DNA of 64,000 nt, taken from Streptomyces mirabilis (lineage in GTDB: Bacteria; Actinomycetota; Actinomycetes; Streptomycetales; Streptomycetaceae). This document shows, in pieces, positions 55,925 to 63,632 of this stretch. Every line of letters starts with the position of its first letter. Positions within the stretch are counted from its first letter, which is position 1. A program made the position numbers and the translations under genes. Location of the stretch: the NCBI RefSeq assembly GCF_039503195.1, contig NZ_JBCJKP010000001.1:1798001-1862000 (forward strand), read 5' to 3'. Below the pieces are notes generated by a model. That model saw only the letters and a list, made by a program, of their open reading frames with translations, did not search any database and had not been told where the DNA came from.

Positions 55925-56100
55925 TGCGGTGCGACGTGGATCTCGAGGCGCTGTTGGGCGAGCGGGACGGGCGGCAGTTCCTCGATGCGGTGCACACGGT
56001 AGGCGGCAGTGCAAACGGTAGACGATGGTGTTGTGGTGCACGTGCCGCTCCTCGACAGCGCGTTCCGCGATGTTGCATACGGGCTGGGTCAGCTCGACGG
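55925..56100 (-). pseudogene. Remnant of a PucR/CdaR-type regulator C-terminus
   Basis: The minus strand reads NIAERAVEERHVHHNTIVYRL, the HTH of PucR-type regulators (C-terminal domain), then shifts frame and continues HRIEELPPVPLAQQRLEIHVA, the expected next block. The shift comes from an imperfect 19-base tandem duplication around CTACCGTNTGCAC. Nothing upstream of the HTH remains. Confidence 0.7.
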
Positions 56101-56245
56101 CCCGACGGGGCTTCGTCGTCTCACACAGCCCCTATAGCGGGGGCCTGCATCCGGGCGGACCACATCGTGCCACGAGGGCCGAAACTTGCAGGAAACGTCC
56201 CGGTTGACGGCAGCTCTCGTCACCGGGCGACGTGTTGCGCGACGG

Positions 56246-56680
56246 TCAGCGAAGCGTCTCGGGTCGCGCGACGAAGCGGGCAAGCTCCTCGGCGGCACCG
56301 CGGGGCAGGCCGGCGGTCATTGCCTCCGGCAATGTCGTGATCACGGCCCGCAGCCGCGCGCCGGGCTCTGGCAGCAGGGCCCAGGCCGAAGCAGGGGCGT
56401 TGACGGCAGCGAGCAGCAGGTCGCCCTCGTAGAAGCAGGCGTCGAGCAGCGGCTCCTCGAGCAGCAAGCGCACGGCGAGTGGAAGGACGTAGGGCAGTGC
56501 CACCTGCTGTGAAAGGAGAGTGCGCAGATCCGCCGCACCGAGTTCACCCAGGGGCACACGCCGCAACTCATGCACGGTGCGCACCAAGTGGGTCGCGTCG
56601 GCGGCAGGAGGCGCCCACCGGGGTGGATCCAGCTCATCGAGCGTGCGGTTGAGGTGCAGCAGACGGTCCATGAGGCCCAT
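56246..56680 (-). CDS. CDI-type immunity protein homologue (CdiI_2 family)
   Basis: About 144 residues starting MGLMDRLLHLNRTLDELDPP at 56680; starts up to 56707 are possible and no ribosome-binding site is decisive. The pattern RWAPPAADATHLVRTVHELRRVPLGELGAADLRTLLSQQVALPYVLPLAVRLLLEEPLLDACFYEGDLLLAAV is that of contact-dependent growth inhibition immunity proteins found singly in many actinobacteria. No toxin (RHS, YD-repeat, LXG or filamentous) gene is nearby. It may be an orphan protecting against kin toxins, or may have another use. Confidence in the family is fair, in the biological role low. Confidence 0.7.
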   Translation of the reverse strand: MGLMDRLLHLNRTLDELDPPRWAPPAADATHLVRTVHELRRVPLGELGAADLRTLLSQQVALPYVLPLAVRLLLEEPLLDACFYEGDLLLAAVNAPASAWALLPEPGARLRAVITTLPEAMTAGLPRGAAEELARFVARPETLR

Positions 56681-56802
56681 GTTCACCGAAACAGGCAAGG
56701 ACTCCAAAAATCAGGTCACTACCACTTCACGGGATGTGCTCTCAGGCCGGACCAGGTGGAAGAACTCGCGCGCCCCGTAGCGGTTGAGTCCTCTGAGTCA
56801 AG

Positions 56803-56917
56803 TCAGCTGGCTGTGAGGCGTTGGGAGGCGGGGTGGTTGTCAGGGTCGTAGGGGGTCGCGTTGTGCCAGCAGGCCCATATGACGCGGAGCCATGCGCGGG
56901 CGACGATAATGGCGCCT
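56803..56917 (-). pseudogene. C-terminal scrap of a transposase
   Basis: The minus strand reads GAIIVARAWLRVIWACWHNA, continued by TPYDPDNHPASQRLTAS and a stop at 56803. This is the C-terminal signature (WACWHxxTPYDP) of a group of actinobacterial transposases, probably IS110-like. No upstream part remains. Confidence 0.75.
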
Positions 56918-56955
56918 TTTGACTTCCGGATCAACATGAGCTCAAAGGCTCAATA

Positions 56956-57210
56956 TCAGCCCGCGATCCGACTAAGCGCGGATGCCACCCTCGAGTTCCC
57001 CTCTTCAGCAATGGCGCGAAGTTGGTCACTGCCCACCCCCTGGCGGAGGAGATCCAGCGCGGCCACGTGATCCCGCAACTCCAACGCCTCCATTTCTGTC
57101 AGTTCGGGTTTCTCGGGCGCGGGATAGAAAATGGGTGCCTCCGCAAAGCCTGGGCCAGCGATGCGTGCGACACGTCCAGGGGTACGTGGTTCACCGGAAG
57201 AAGCACTCAC
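56956..57210 (-). CDS. Small protein of unknown function
   Basis: 84 residues from a GTG at 57210, overlapping the end of the next gene by 20 bp, which suggests coupling. The C-terminal half is helical (MEALELRDHVAALDLLRQGVGSDQL). There is no membrane segment or recognisable motif. The family is unknown, and the short length leaves doubt. Confidence 0.45.
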   Translation of the reverse strand: MSASSGEPRTPGRVARIAGPGFAEAPIFYPAPEKPELTEMEALELRDHVAALDLLRQGVGSDQLRAIAEEGNSRVASALSRIAG

Positions 57211-57700
57211 GAAGATCGCTGGCGACGTTACCGGCGAAGTCCTCGGTCTCCTCCCGGAGTCGCATCATGATCGCCTCAGCCGCATCCTCCTCCCCCAGCC
57301 CCGTGAGGAGGCCGTAGGTCCGGACACGCTCGCGCCTTTCGCGCGTGACCCGACCGTCTTCGGCAACCCGTTCTGGAAGGGCCAACAGCTCGTCCAGGAA
57401 CGTTGCAACTTCCTCGGCGGCATCCAGGCATCGAAGAACATGGTCGTTACGGCGGTCAAGCAGCATTTCTCCTGCTTTGAGAGTGGCCAAAACGCCATCC
57501 AACACGACCGTCTCCATGGCGCTGCTTTCCAGTTCCTCCAAAAGCGAGGAGCTGAAGACCGGGAACGAGCGGATGGTTGAAACGCGAACTGGAAGATCAT
57601 CTGATGGGGCCCCCGCAGCCCACGACCAGAGGTCCTCGTTGAGGGATCTCACCAAGTCTTGCTGCGCTCCCCATGAATCCGGAACAGGAAGCTCCAACAC
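57191..57700 (-). CDS. Protein of unknown function
   Basis: 169 residues from a GTG at 57700, mostly helical and acidic: SNEDLWSWAAG-like start (LNEDLWSWAAGAPSDDLPVR), then LEELESSAMETVVLDGVLATLK and LDAAEEVATFLDELLALPERV, ending SDLRECFFR. The frame is open upstream to about 57830 without a start codon (ALDALPIRGPEILAIAAASR), so the protein may have lost its original N-terminus. It overlaps the gene at 56956. I do not recognise it. Confidence 0.5.
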   Translation of the reverse strand: MLELPVPDSWGAQQDLVRSLNEDLWSWAAGAPSDDLPVRVSTIRSFPVFSSSLLEELESSAMETVVLDGVLATLKAGEMLLDRRNDHVLRCLDAAEEVATFLDELLALPERVAEDGRVTRERRERVRTYGLLTGLGEEDAAEAIMMRLREETEDFAGNVASDLRECFFR

Positions 57701-57832
57701 CGCAGGGAGTACACGGGAGGCCGCCGCGATGGCCAGGATCTCGGGTCCACGAATCGGTAGAGCATCGAGCGCCGGAAAAGGGTCCGTTTCAGCAAGGGAC
57801 CCGAAAGTGGATTCATTGACCGTCCGCCCACG

Positions 57833-57973
57833 TCAGCCATTTATCCCAGTCCTCCCACACGAACATCCGCTGCGACCAGCATCGATCTCTTCCCAGAGTT
57901 GTTCCACGTCCGATTCCCCCGAGTCGGCTGCGGGAATCGGCTCGGGGGGATCGTGCTGCGGGTTCGTCGTCAT
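57833..57973 (-). CDS. Small acidic peptide of unknown function
   Basis: 46 residues, ATG at 57973: MTTNPQHDPPEPIPAADSGE, then SDVEQLWEEIDAG. A different frame downstream reads MFVWEDWDKWLTWADGQ and stops at about 57805, so the true product may be a shifted fusion of both. Coding status is uncertain. Confidence 0.3.
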   Translation of the reverse strand: MTTNPQHDPPEPIPAADSGESDVEQLWEEIDAGRSGCSCGRTGING

Positions 57974-58045
57974 GCGGTCATGATGCATTCCGCCACTGAC
58001 AATGGGACCAGATCCACGATCGGACGGCCCTGATAGCCGGGCTCT

Positions 58046-59570
58046 GACGTGACGAGGACTTCGCTGACTGGTACCCGCGCGACGGGCGCCTCGGCCGCTC
58101 ACCCGCCCAGCTCGCCACCGTCTGCGTGCTGCAGTTGCTGCTCGGCCTGTCGGACCGGCAGGCAGCCGAAGCTGTGCCTTGCCGCATCGACTTCAAATAC
58201 GGCCTGCCCATGGAGCTGGACGATCCGGGCGTCCGCCACAGCGTGTTGGCCGACTTCCGCGAGCGCCTCGCGTGGCACGAGTGCCCCGACCGTCTTCTCG
58301 ATCTGGCGCTCTCCCGCCTCCTTGAGGTTGGCCTCAAGGAGGCGGCCTCGTACGCGAGCGCACTACGCAGCGGACCGACTCCATCCATGTTCTGGCCGCG
58401 GTGCGCGACCTGACGCGGCTGGAACTGGTCACTGAGGCGGTCCGTGCCACGCTGGAAGACGTGGCCCGCACCGCCGGGCATCTGCTGGTCGGACTGGTCG
58501 ACGAGGACTGGGGGGCCGCTATGGCCGTCCGGTCCGCCTGGGCAAGAACCCCACCCGGCCCAAGACCCGGATCCTCGCCGCCGGCGACGACGCCTGCCGA
58601 CTGCTGGAACGCCTCCACCGGAACGGCCCGCAGGCCGGGGCCCTGCGGCAGATCGGCGTGCAGAACTACTACCGCGACGCGGCGGGCCGCCTATGCTGGC
58701 GCACCGCCGACGACGGCGGGCTGCCGCCCTCTTCCTCGGCGGTCGTCTCGCCCTACGACATCAGGGCACGCTATGCCCGTCACGGGCGCATCATCCGCTG
58801 GAAGGGATTCGCCGCACATGTCACCGAGACGTGCGCTTCCGAAAGCGTCAACGTGATCACGGACGTGGCCACCACCTCGGCCGCCGCCAACGACGCCCAG
58901 ACCCTGCCCGATATCCACACCCGCCTGGCCCGCCGCAAGCTGCTGCCCTCCGAGCACCTGGTCGACGGCGGCTGCACCTCCCTGGTCCACCTGGAACGAG
59001 CCGCGCGCGAACACCAGGTCACCGTCAGCGGGCCGCTGCCGGGCAACCCTACTCGCCAGCACCGCCGAAGCGAGGGCTTCGACCGGGACGACTTCCACAT
59101 CGACTTCGACCGCCGACAGGTCACCTGCCCCCCGGGACCAGGTCGGCGCGGGCTGGCACGGCCCCTACCCGACATCCTCGCCCACCGCCGCCCCACTGAT
59201 CGTGGCGCAGTTGACCAAGGGCCAGTGCCAGCCGTGTCCGGACCGTCCCCTGTGCACCGCCTCCCGCGACGGCGCCCAGAACGTGGGCTTTCCCCCGCAA
59301 GAACTCCGCGACCTGCAAGTCCGCGCCCGCACCGAGCAGCAGACGCCCGGCTGGAAGGCCCGTTACGCGGTCCGCTCCGGAGTGGAGGGCACCATCAACG
59401 AGTTCGCCCACGGACACGGCATGCGCCACTGCCGCTACCGAAGACAGCCAAAAGCCCACCTACAGCACGTACTCACGGCATCGCCGTGAACATCGAACGC
59501 CTCAGCGTCCCGCCACCGACCGCCGACCGCCTTCCAGACCTTCCTGGACCAGCGCGAGATCCCCCGCTCG
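58046..59570 (+). pseudogene. IS1182-like transposase remnant, truncated and multiply frameshifted
   Basis: Fragments in several frames follow the order of an IS1182-family transposase: DEDFADWYPRDGRLGRSPAQ, LQLLLGLSDRQAAEAV, RIDFKYGLPMELDDPGVRHS (N-terminal domain), [40 protein letters not shown] (catalytic Asp region), and [20 protein letters not shown] with the catalytic Glu. The first ~40 residues are missing. At least three frame changes are needed to read through. No intact terminal repeats were found. Confidence 0.85.
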
Positions 59571-59631
59571 AAGTCCTGGCGAACCCTCGGAAGTTGACCT
59601 GGCCACCTCAAGATTCCCGACGGAGTCAAAC

Positions 59632-59850
59632 CTAAAATCTGTGCGCGTCTTGAGTCCATGGCACCCGTGGCACAGCACCTGAACGTTGCTGTCTATGTCC
59701 TCGCCACCGAGGGACAGCGGGCGCACATGGCCCAGGTACACCCCGTCCCCCGGGGAAGTTCGCCCAAGCACCAGTCACACCAGTCCGAGCCTCGTTCCCT
59801 GGTCTCGCCGGCAGAGCCATGCCAGGGCATCAAACCGCGTCGCACGTCGC
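59632..59850 (-). pseudogene. HNH endonuclease remnant
   Basis: Minus strand: WLCRRDQGTRLGLV, an in-frame TGA, then LVLGRTSPGDGVYLGHVRPL and SLGGEDIDSNVQVLCHGCHG. The second part contains the HNH metal-binding core (H-x-PLSLGG..N.Q.LC..CH). The stop codon and missing N-terminus show it is not functional. HNH genes of this kind are common near phage and integrative element ends. Confidence 0.7.
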
Positions 59851-59915
59851 CTACCGCCTGAGCGGCCTGCCCGAACCGAGGAACGGTCCTGGTGTGCTTG
59901 GTCCTGAACCCCGCA

Positions 59916-61769
59916 TCATCCGCGCTGAGTTACTGCCTCACCGCATTCAACGTGAGGGGCAGCGGACGCGGGCCCGGTCTCCGCAGGTAGACGGTCGGGA
60001 GTGTGCACAATCGGCTCCGAGGGGGTGCCGAGGCTGTTTGGCGGTGGGGCCGGGCGGAGCCGGTAGGGACGACTATGCCATGTCCAACCACGCTTGAGGA
60101 TCAAGGAACACAGGCCCAACGTATCCAGGGGCAGCGATCCGGCCGCGGCTCGGACCTGTGGCCAGGAGAGTTCTCCCTGCGCCTCGAGGGCGGCGGCCAG
60201 TGTGGTCTCCAGACGCGGGTCGACCGTGCGTTGTTCGAGGAGTCTGCGGGTGCGGTTGCCATCCGTGGCCACGAGGCCCCAGCCGCGGTTCCGGCAGAAC
60301 TCCACGGCGGCTCGGTACTTGGCGACGTTGACGGCCATCGCCATTTCGTAGACTGGTTTAACCTCGATGAGGATGCAGCGACCGTCCACGGTCGCAGCCA
60401 GGAGATCCGGGTAATAGGTGCGCTGTTGCCCGGCGAACTGGTAGCTGATGGCCAAGGGCTGTTCCTGGTAGTACGCGATCTGCGGTGCGAAGCTGAGCAG
60501 TTGGATCGCTCGCAGCTCCGTCTCCGACTCGTACGACACATCGCGGTCCAGCTTCGGGCAGTGCCATGCCCCGAAGCGTCCTCGGTCGACGTTCTCCGTC
60601 TCTCGGAGAGCTTCCAATTCTGCATGTGGCAGGGCCGGTTCGGGGTCGCCGAACCAGTTGACTTCGTCGGCCAGTGCCACCCAACGTCGGGTGGCACGTT
60701 CGATGCGCCCCTGTCGTGCCGCTTCGCGACGGGCAGTCTCGTGCCGCAGGATGCGTATCGTCGATGCCTCTGCGGCCAGGTTGTCCGCACGAACCTTGTC
60801 GGCGCCGGCCAGCCGTGCCAGAAGGGGTATCGCCTGCCGAGGCGCTACCGAGGACAGCAGCACGTCCGACAGGTCGAGTAACCGTTCCGCGGCCGAGGGA
60901 CCCGCCTCGGACGGAACGCGCTCCACACAGCTCAGTTCGGCCAGTACCTGTCGGAGCTTTCGGGAAGCCGGGGCGTCGGAGTTCGCCAGGCGGCGGATCG
61001 CCCTCGTCTGCAGCTGGCGAACCCGCTCCCGCGAGATGCCGAGGGCCTCGGCCACCTTCTCCAGGGTCTGGGCCGGTCGATCGTCAAGGCCCAGGCGGCA
61101 GGAGAGGACCTCCTGGTCCCGCTCAGCAGGCATCTCGCCCACGGCCGCGGCGACCAGCTCCCTCAGGACGAGCACCGTGTCGGCATCGCGTTCGGCGATC
61201 AGCGGCCAGTCGGCCGTCAGGCGCACGGCACCGGGGCACACGCATTCGAGCAGCCAGTGGTCCAGCAGCAGTGTTTCACCGTCGTGCCACAGCCGCCGGG
61301 CCGCTGTCCGCCGTACGGACACGGCTGTAGCCGCTAAGTCGTGAACCACTTGCCGGGCGAGGAAGACCTCGCGCCGTTCGGGACGCAGCACATGGCCGGT
61401 CACGTGCTCCCAGTCCGCCAGCACCTCGGCCGTCACGCCCGCCGCGGTGGCCGCCGAAGGCTCGGTCGAGGAATCCTTGCTGTGGCGCGCACGACGTTCA
61501 CGGCGACGCCGCTCGGCACCCACGTCCTGCCATGCGTAGCCGGGCTCCGCGGCCAGCCGAGCTCTCAGCCACTCCAGCGGATCATCGACGGCCGAGCCGG
61601 ACTGCGGAACGAACTGGTCCAGACGCGCGTGGACACCGCCCGCCGTACGGCCATGCCGCTCAGCAAGCTCGGACAGAGCCAGCCCTTCGCGCACACCTTC
61701 GACAAGCTGAGCCTCCTCCTGTTCACTCCAGGCACGGCCACGCCTTGATCCGGGCGCCTCATCCTGCAC
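59916..61769 (-). CDS. HTH/sigma-r4-like protein fused to a TnsA-like PD-(D/E)xK endonuclease domain
   Basis: 617 residues from the GTG at 61769, with GGGGAGAG just upstream. Residues ~12-52 (AWSEQEEAQLVEGVREGLAL) are a SANT/Myb-like HTH. Residues ~212-262 contain a sigma-70 region 4-like HTH (LEKVAEALGISRERVRQLQT). Residues ~400-520 form a nuclease core: SYESETELRA (E414/E416), TYYPDLLAA (D455), CILIEVKP (E469-x-K471), as in TnsA, where E-D-(Q/E)xK is catalytic. There are no tnsB, tnsC or tniQ genes nearby. The open frame is intact amid decayed neighbours, suggesting selection. It could be a transposition relic with a new job or a DNA-targeting defence or regulatory nuclease. Confidence 0.8.
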   Translation of the reverse strand: MQDEAPGSRRGRAWSEQEEAQLVEGVREGLALSELAERHGRTAGGVHARLDQFVPQSGSAVDDPLEWLRARLAAEPGYAWQDVGAERRRRERRARHSKDSSTEPSAATAAGVTAEVLADWEHVTGHVLRPERREVFLARQVVHDLAATAVSVRRTAARRLWHDGETLLLDHWLLECVCPGAVRLTADWPLIAERDADTVLVLRELVAAAVGEMPAERDQEVLSCRLGLDDRPAQTLEKVAEALGISRERVRQLQTRAIRRLANSDAPASRKLRQVLAELSCVERVPSEAGPSAAERLLDLSDVLLSSVAPRQAIPLLARLAGADKVRADNLAAEASTIRILRHETARREAARQGRIERATRRWVALADEVNWFGDPEPALPHAELEALRETENVDRGRFGAWHCPKLDRDVSYESETELRAIQLLSFAPQIAYYQEQPLAISYQFAGQQRTYYPDLLAATVDGRCILIEVKPVYEMAMAVNVAKYRAAVEFCRNRGWGLVATDGNRTRRLLEQRTVDPRLETTLAAALEAQGELSWPQVRAAAGSLPLDTLGLCSLILKRGWTWHSRPYRLRPAPPPNSLGTPSEPIVHTPDRLPAETGPASAAPHVECGEAVTQRG

Positions 61770-62630
61770 GCTCTCTCCCCCACAGTTCCGGCCGACTGTG
61801 GGGGCAGTATGCCCCCTGGTACCGACAACCCTCCGCTACGGGCCCCTGGGCTTCCCCGGCCGACCTGGCTGAGCGCCGGTATCAGCCGAATCAGCCTTCC
61901 TAACGACAGGTCACGTCGGATCGCTGTGGACCGCTGCCATCCTTTCAAGGCGTCTGGCAGGCATACCAATTGTTCCGGCTTCCTTTCCACCGCACCCATC
62001 GTGCGGTGAGCACACAGCCCCTATGAGCGGGGGCGTGGCCGTAGCTGTTCGACCAGGTGGAAGACCGCCCGAGCCACGTTCCCCTGCAGGCAGCGGATGA
62101 TCTCGCGCCGGGTCTTCCCTTGCCCGTCCGCCGAACACGGAGGCCCCCGTCGGCACCATCAGACGGGGCTCCTCACATCACACGCGCTGTCACACGCGTG
62201 TCACCAACACCGTGGACGCACCTGGACCACAGGGCCCCACCTGCGTGAACGGCCCCAACCCAGACCACATGACCCCCAGAAGCCACTTTCGCCTACCTGT
62301 GCCATGTGGGACCGTCATAGCTCACGACGGATGGCCACCAGCGCACGCGGCCACGGCGAGCGGATTATCGCTCTACGCCAGCAGCGTGCGGGAATCGGCG
62401 TACAGGGCGGTATCGGCCGATGGCTATGTCACACCAGAGTGCGAGCGGACGCCAGTAGGCGGCACCCCCCTTTCCTTTCTTTTTCGGTTCCGACCGCTGA
62501 GTGGCACCGGGCGGCCACCCAGTCCGAGGGACCGCATCGGTCAAGATCCGGACGATTCCCGGGCCAGCAATCCTGTCAAAGCCGAGACGGGCGCTGTTTG
62601 CGCTGGTCGGCGATGCGCTGCCTGTGTACC
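61770..62630. other. Long region without intact genes
   Basis: 860 bp of decayed DNA. It contains a transposase scrap (62021-62130) and the word CACACAGCCCCTATGAGCGG (62010-62029), which recurs at 56122-56140 as CACACAGCCCCTATAGCGG, probably old ends of related insertion sequences. Frames of 60-200 codons exist, but with poor codon bias and no ribosome-binding sites. Confidence 0.5.
62021..62130 (-). pseudogene. IS110-like transposase C-terminal scrap
   Basis: Minus strand DGQGKTRREIIRCLQGNVAR then AVFHLVEQLRPRPRS and a stop. The block RREIIRCLK(R/Q)xxARE is characteristic of the C-terminus of IS110-family transposases. Nothing upstream continues it. Confidence 0.7.
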
Positions 62631-62840
62631 ACCAGCAGACCAAGAACCTCCTGGTGTCGTACTCACCGAAGAAGGTGGGTTTCTTCTAGACACCCCAAGA
62701 AAGGCGCCTGACCTGGGTTTTCACCCCGTCAGGCGCCTTTCGCTCAGCCCGCTCTCGACCGAGCCCGGCTTGCGCGCCAACTCCCCATTCCTCCCACAGC
62801 CGCACCCCTCCTGACCAGCGCTTCCGGACCAGTCACGGAC
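62631..62840. repeat. Right copy of the aldehyde dehydrogenase 3' end (candidate attR)
   Basis: Encodes [19 protein letters not shown] and a stop, matching the dehydrogenase end [19 protein letters not shown], followed by the same terminator and ~100 bp of matching downstream sequence. About nine in ten bases agree in the coding part, with most changes silent. The rest of the dehydrogenase gene is absent. Together with 45522-45730 it frames the island. Confidence 0.8.
62700..62740 (+). terminator. Duplicated terminator
   Basis: AAAGGCGCCTGAC (62700-62712) and GTCAGGCGCCTTT (62728-62740), the same stem as after the intact dehydrogenase gene with a slightly longer loop. It isolates the DNA to the right from read-through out of the island. 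Confidence 0.9.
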
Positions 62841-62868
62841 TCCCGGTCAGCGCTACGAGCGTCGACCA

Positions 62869-63000
62869 TCAGCAGGCGCGAATGCGATGAAAGACTTCGG
62901 ACTTCTCACGCTCGTTGACCGTCCACCGGATCTGGGGAGGCTTGCGCCGGTCGGGGCTCTCGCGTAGGTGCCAGAAGCGGACGTCATGACTCATCGCCAT
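62869..63000 (-). pseudogene. N-terminal remnant of a tyrosine-type integrase
   Basis: 43 residues from the ATG at 63000: MAMSHDVRFWHLRESPDRRK, then PPQIRWTVNEREKSEVFHRI and a stop. The pattern (M)S.DVRFW.(I/L)R..RK....RW.VN.REKSE.F is how many actinobacterial phage and integrative-element tyrosine integrases begin (the arm-binding domain). The catalytic part is gone, and only 28 bp separate it from the right duplication. The match is by memory of family starts, not a search. Confidence 0.6.
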
Positions 63001-63437
63001 CCAGGCGCATCCCTTTCACACGCGCACCGACGGCTCGGGCGGCATGTCGAGGGCCGCCTCCGCGATGTCCGCGAGTACCGCTCGTCCCGGCGGTAGCCGC
63101 GTTGCAGCAGGTCCTCGCCACACAGCCCGGCCGAGCGCCTGCCTGATCAGAGCCGTTCCGTGCGTCATCCGGCAGGCCGGGCGTGGCGCCTCCAGGGACG
63201 CCCCCAGACGTCCCGAGACATCGGGTCGATCATCGCCCTGCCGCGCCTTACGTCACCAGTCCGCCGAGCAGGGATCTCACTGTGCGGGCTCGTACCCTGG
63301 CCGACATCCGGCCAATGATCCGAATGTGAGATATGCGGTATGTGTGACAATATGGTATGAGTGCCATGTAGTGCTGGCGGGATCTTCTTTGCTGAGCCCT
63401 CGACTGGGAGAGCTCAGACAGGTGAGAGGAGTGCATC
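63001..63437. other. Intergenic region upstream of the peptide/P450 locus
   Basis: No gene recognised in 437 bp. The last ~130 bp are AT-richer than their surroundings, with ATATGCGGTATG and ATATGGTATGAG (63331-63362) as near-repeats, likely the promoter region of the small peptide gene at 63438. Confidence 0.45.
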
Positions 63438-63536
63438 ATGATCGCCAAGCTGCTCGGCAGACTGTCCTTCACCCGCCACTACGGTGCGTACGGGGCCCAC
63501 GAATGGGATGCGTACGCCGGCGACGACTCGGTCTGA
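63438..63536 (+). CDS. Candidate RiPP precursor peptide (32 aa)
   Basis: An ATG at 63438 preceded by AGAGGAG (6-nt spacing) opens a 32-codon gene. The N-terminal part (MIAKLLGRLSFTR) is basic and amphipathic like a short leader; the rest, HYGAYGAHEWDAYAGDDSV, is rich in Tyr, Trp, His, Gly and acidic residues. A P450-like gene starts 97 bp downstream on the same strand. Small genes of this sort next to a lone P450 are the hallmark of peptides cross-linked between aromatic side chains (biarylitide, cittilin and atropopeptide classes). The sequence does not match the core motifs I remember for those, so it may be a new subclass. Confidence 0.6.
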   Translation: MIAKLLGRLSFTRHYGAYGAHEWDAYAGDDSV

Positions 63537-63632
63537 CCGCACTGTCGGCGGGCACCTCAGCGCGCCCGCCGGCTCCCAGCCACGCTGCCGACGACATCGA
63601 CCTGGACAGGTACGAGAGTCAGGCACGATCTC

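Noticed and set aside
57649..57840. A 63-codon frame MADVGGRSMNPLSG
   Set aside because: It lies in a different frame over the start of the better-supported gene at 57191, has no ribosome-binding site and poor codon bias.
59502..59771. An intact HNH endonuclease gene
   Set aside because: The frame keeps the HNH core, but an in-frame TGA separates it from the preceding conserved residues and the C-terminal extension runs antisense into the transposase remnant.
62097..62814. Plus-strand frames of about 200 codons in the right part of the island
   Set aside because: No domain, no ribosome-binding site, irregular codon use; they overlap a transposase scrap and the duplicated dehydrogenase end.
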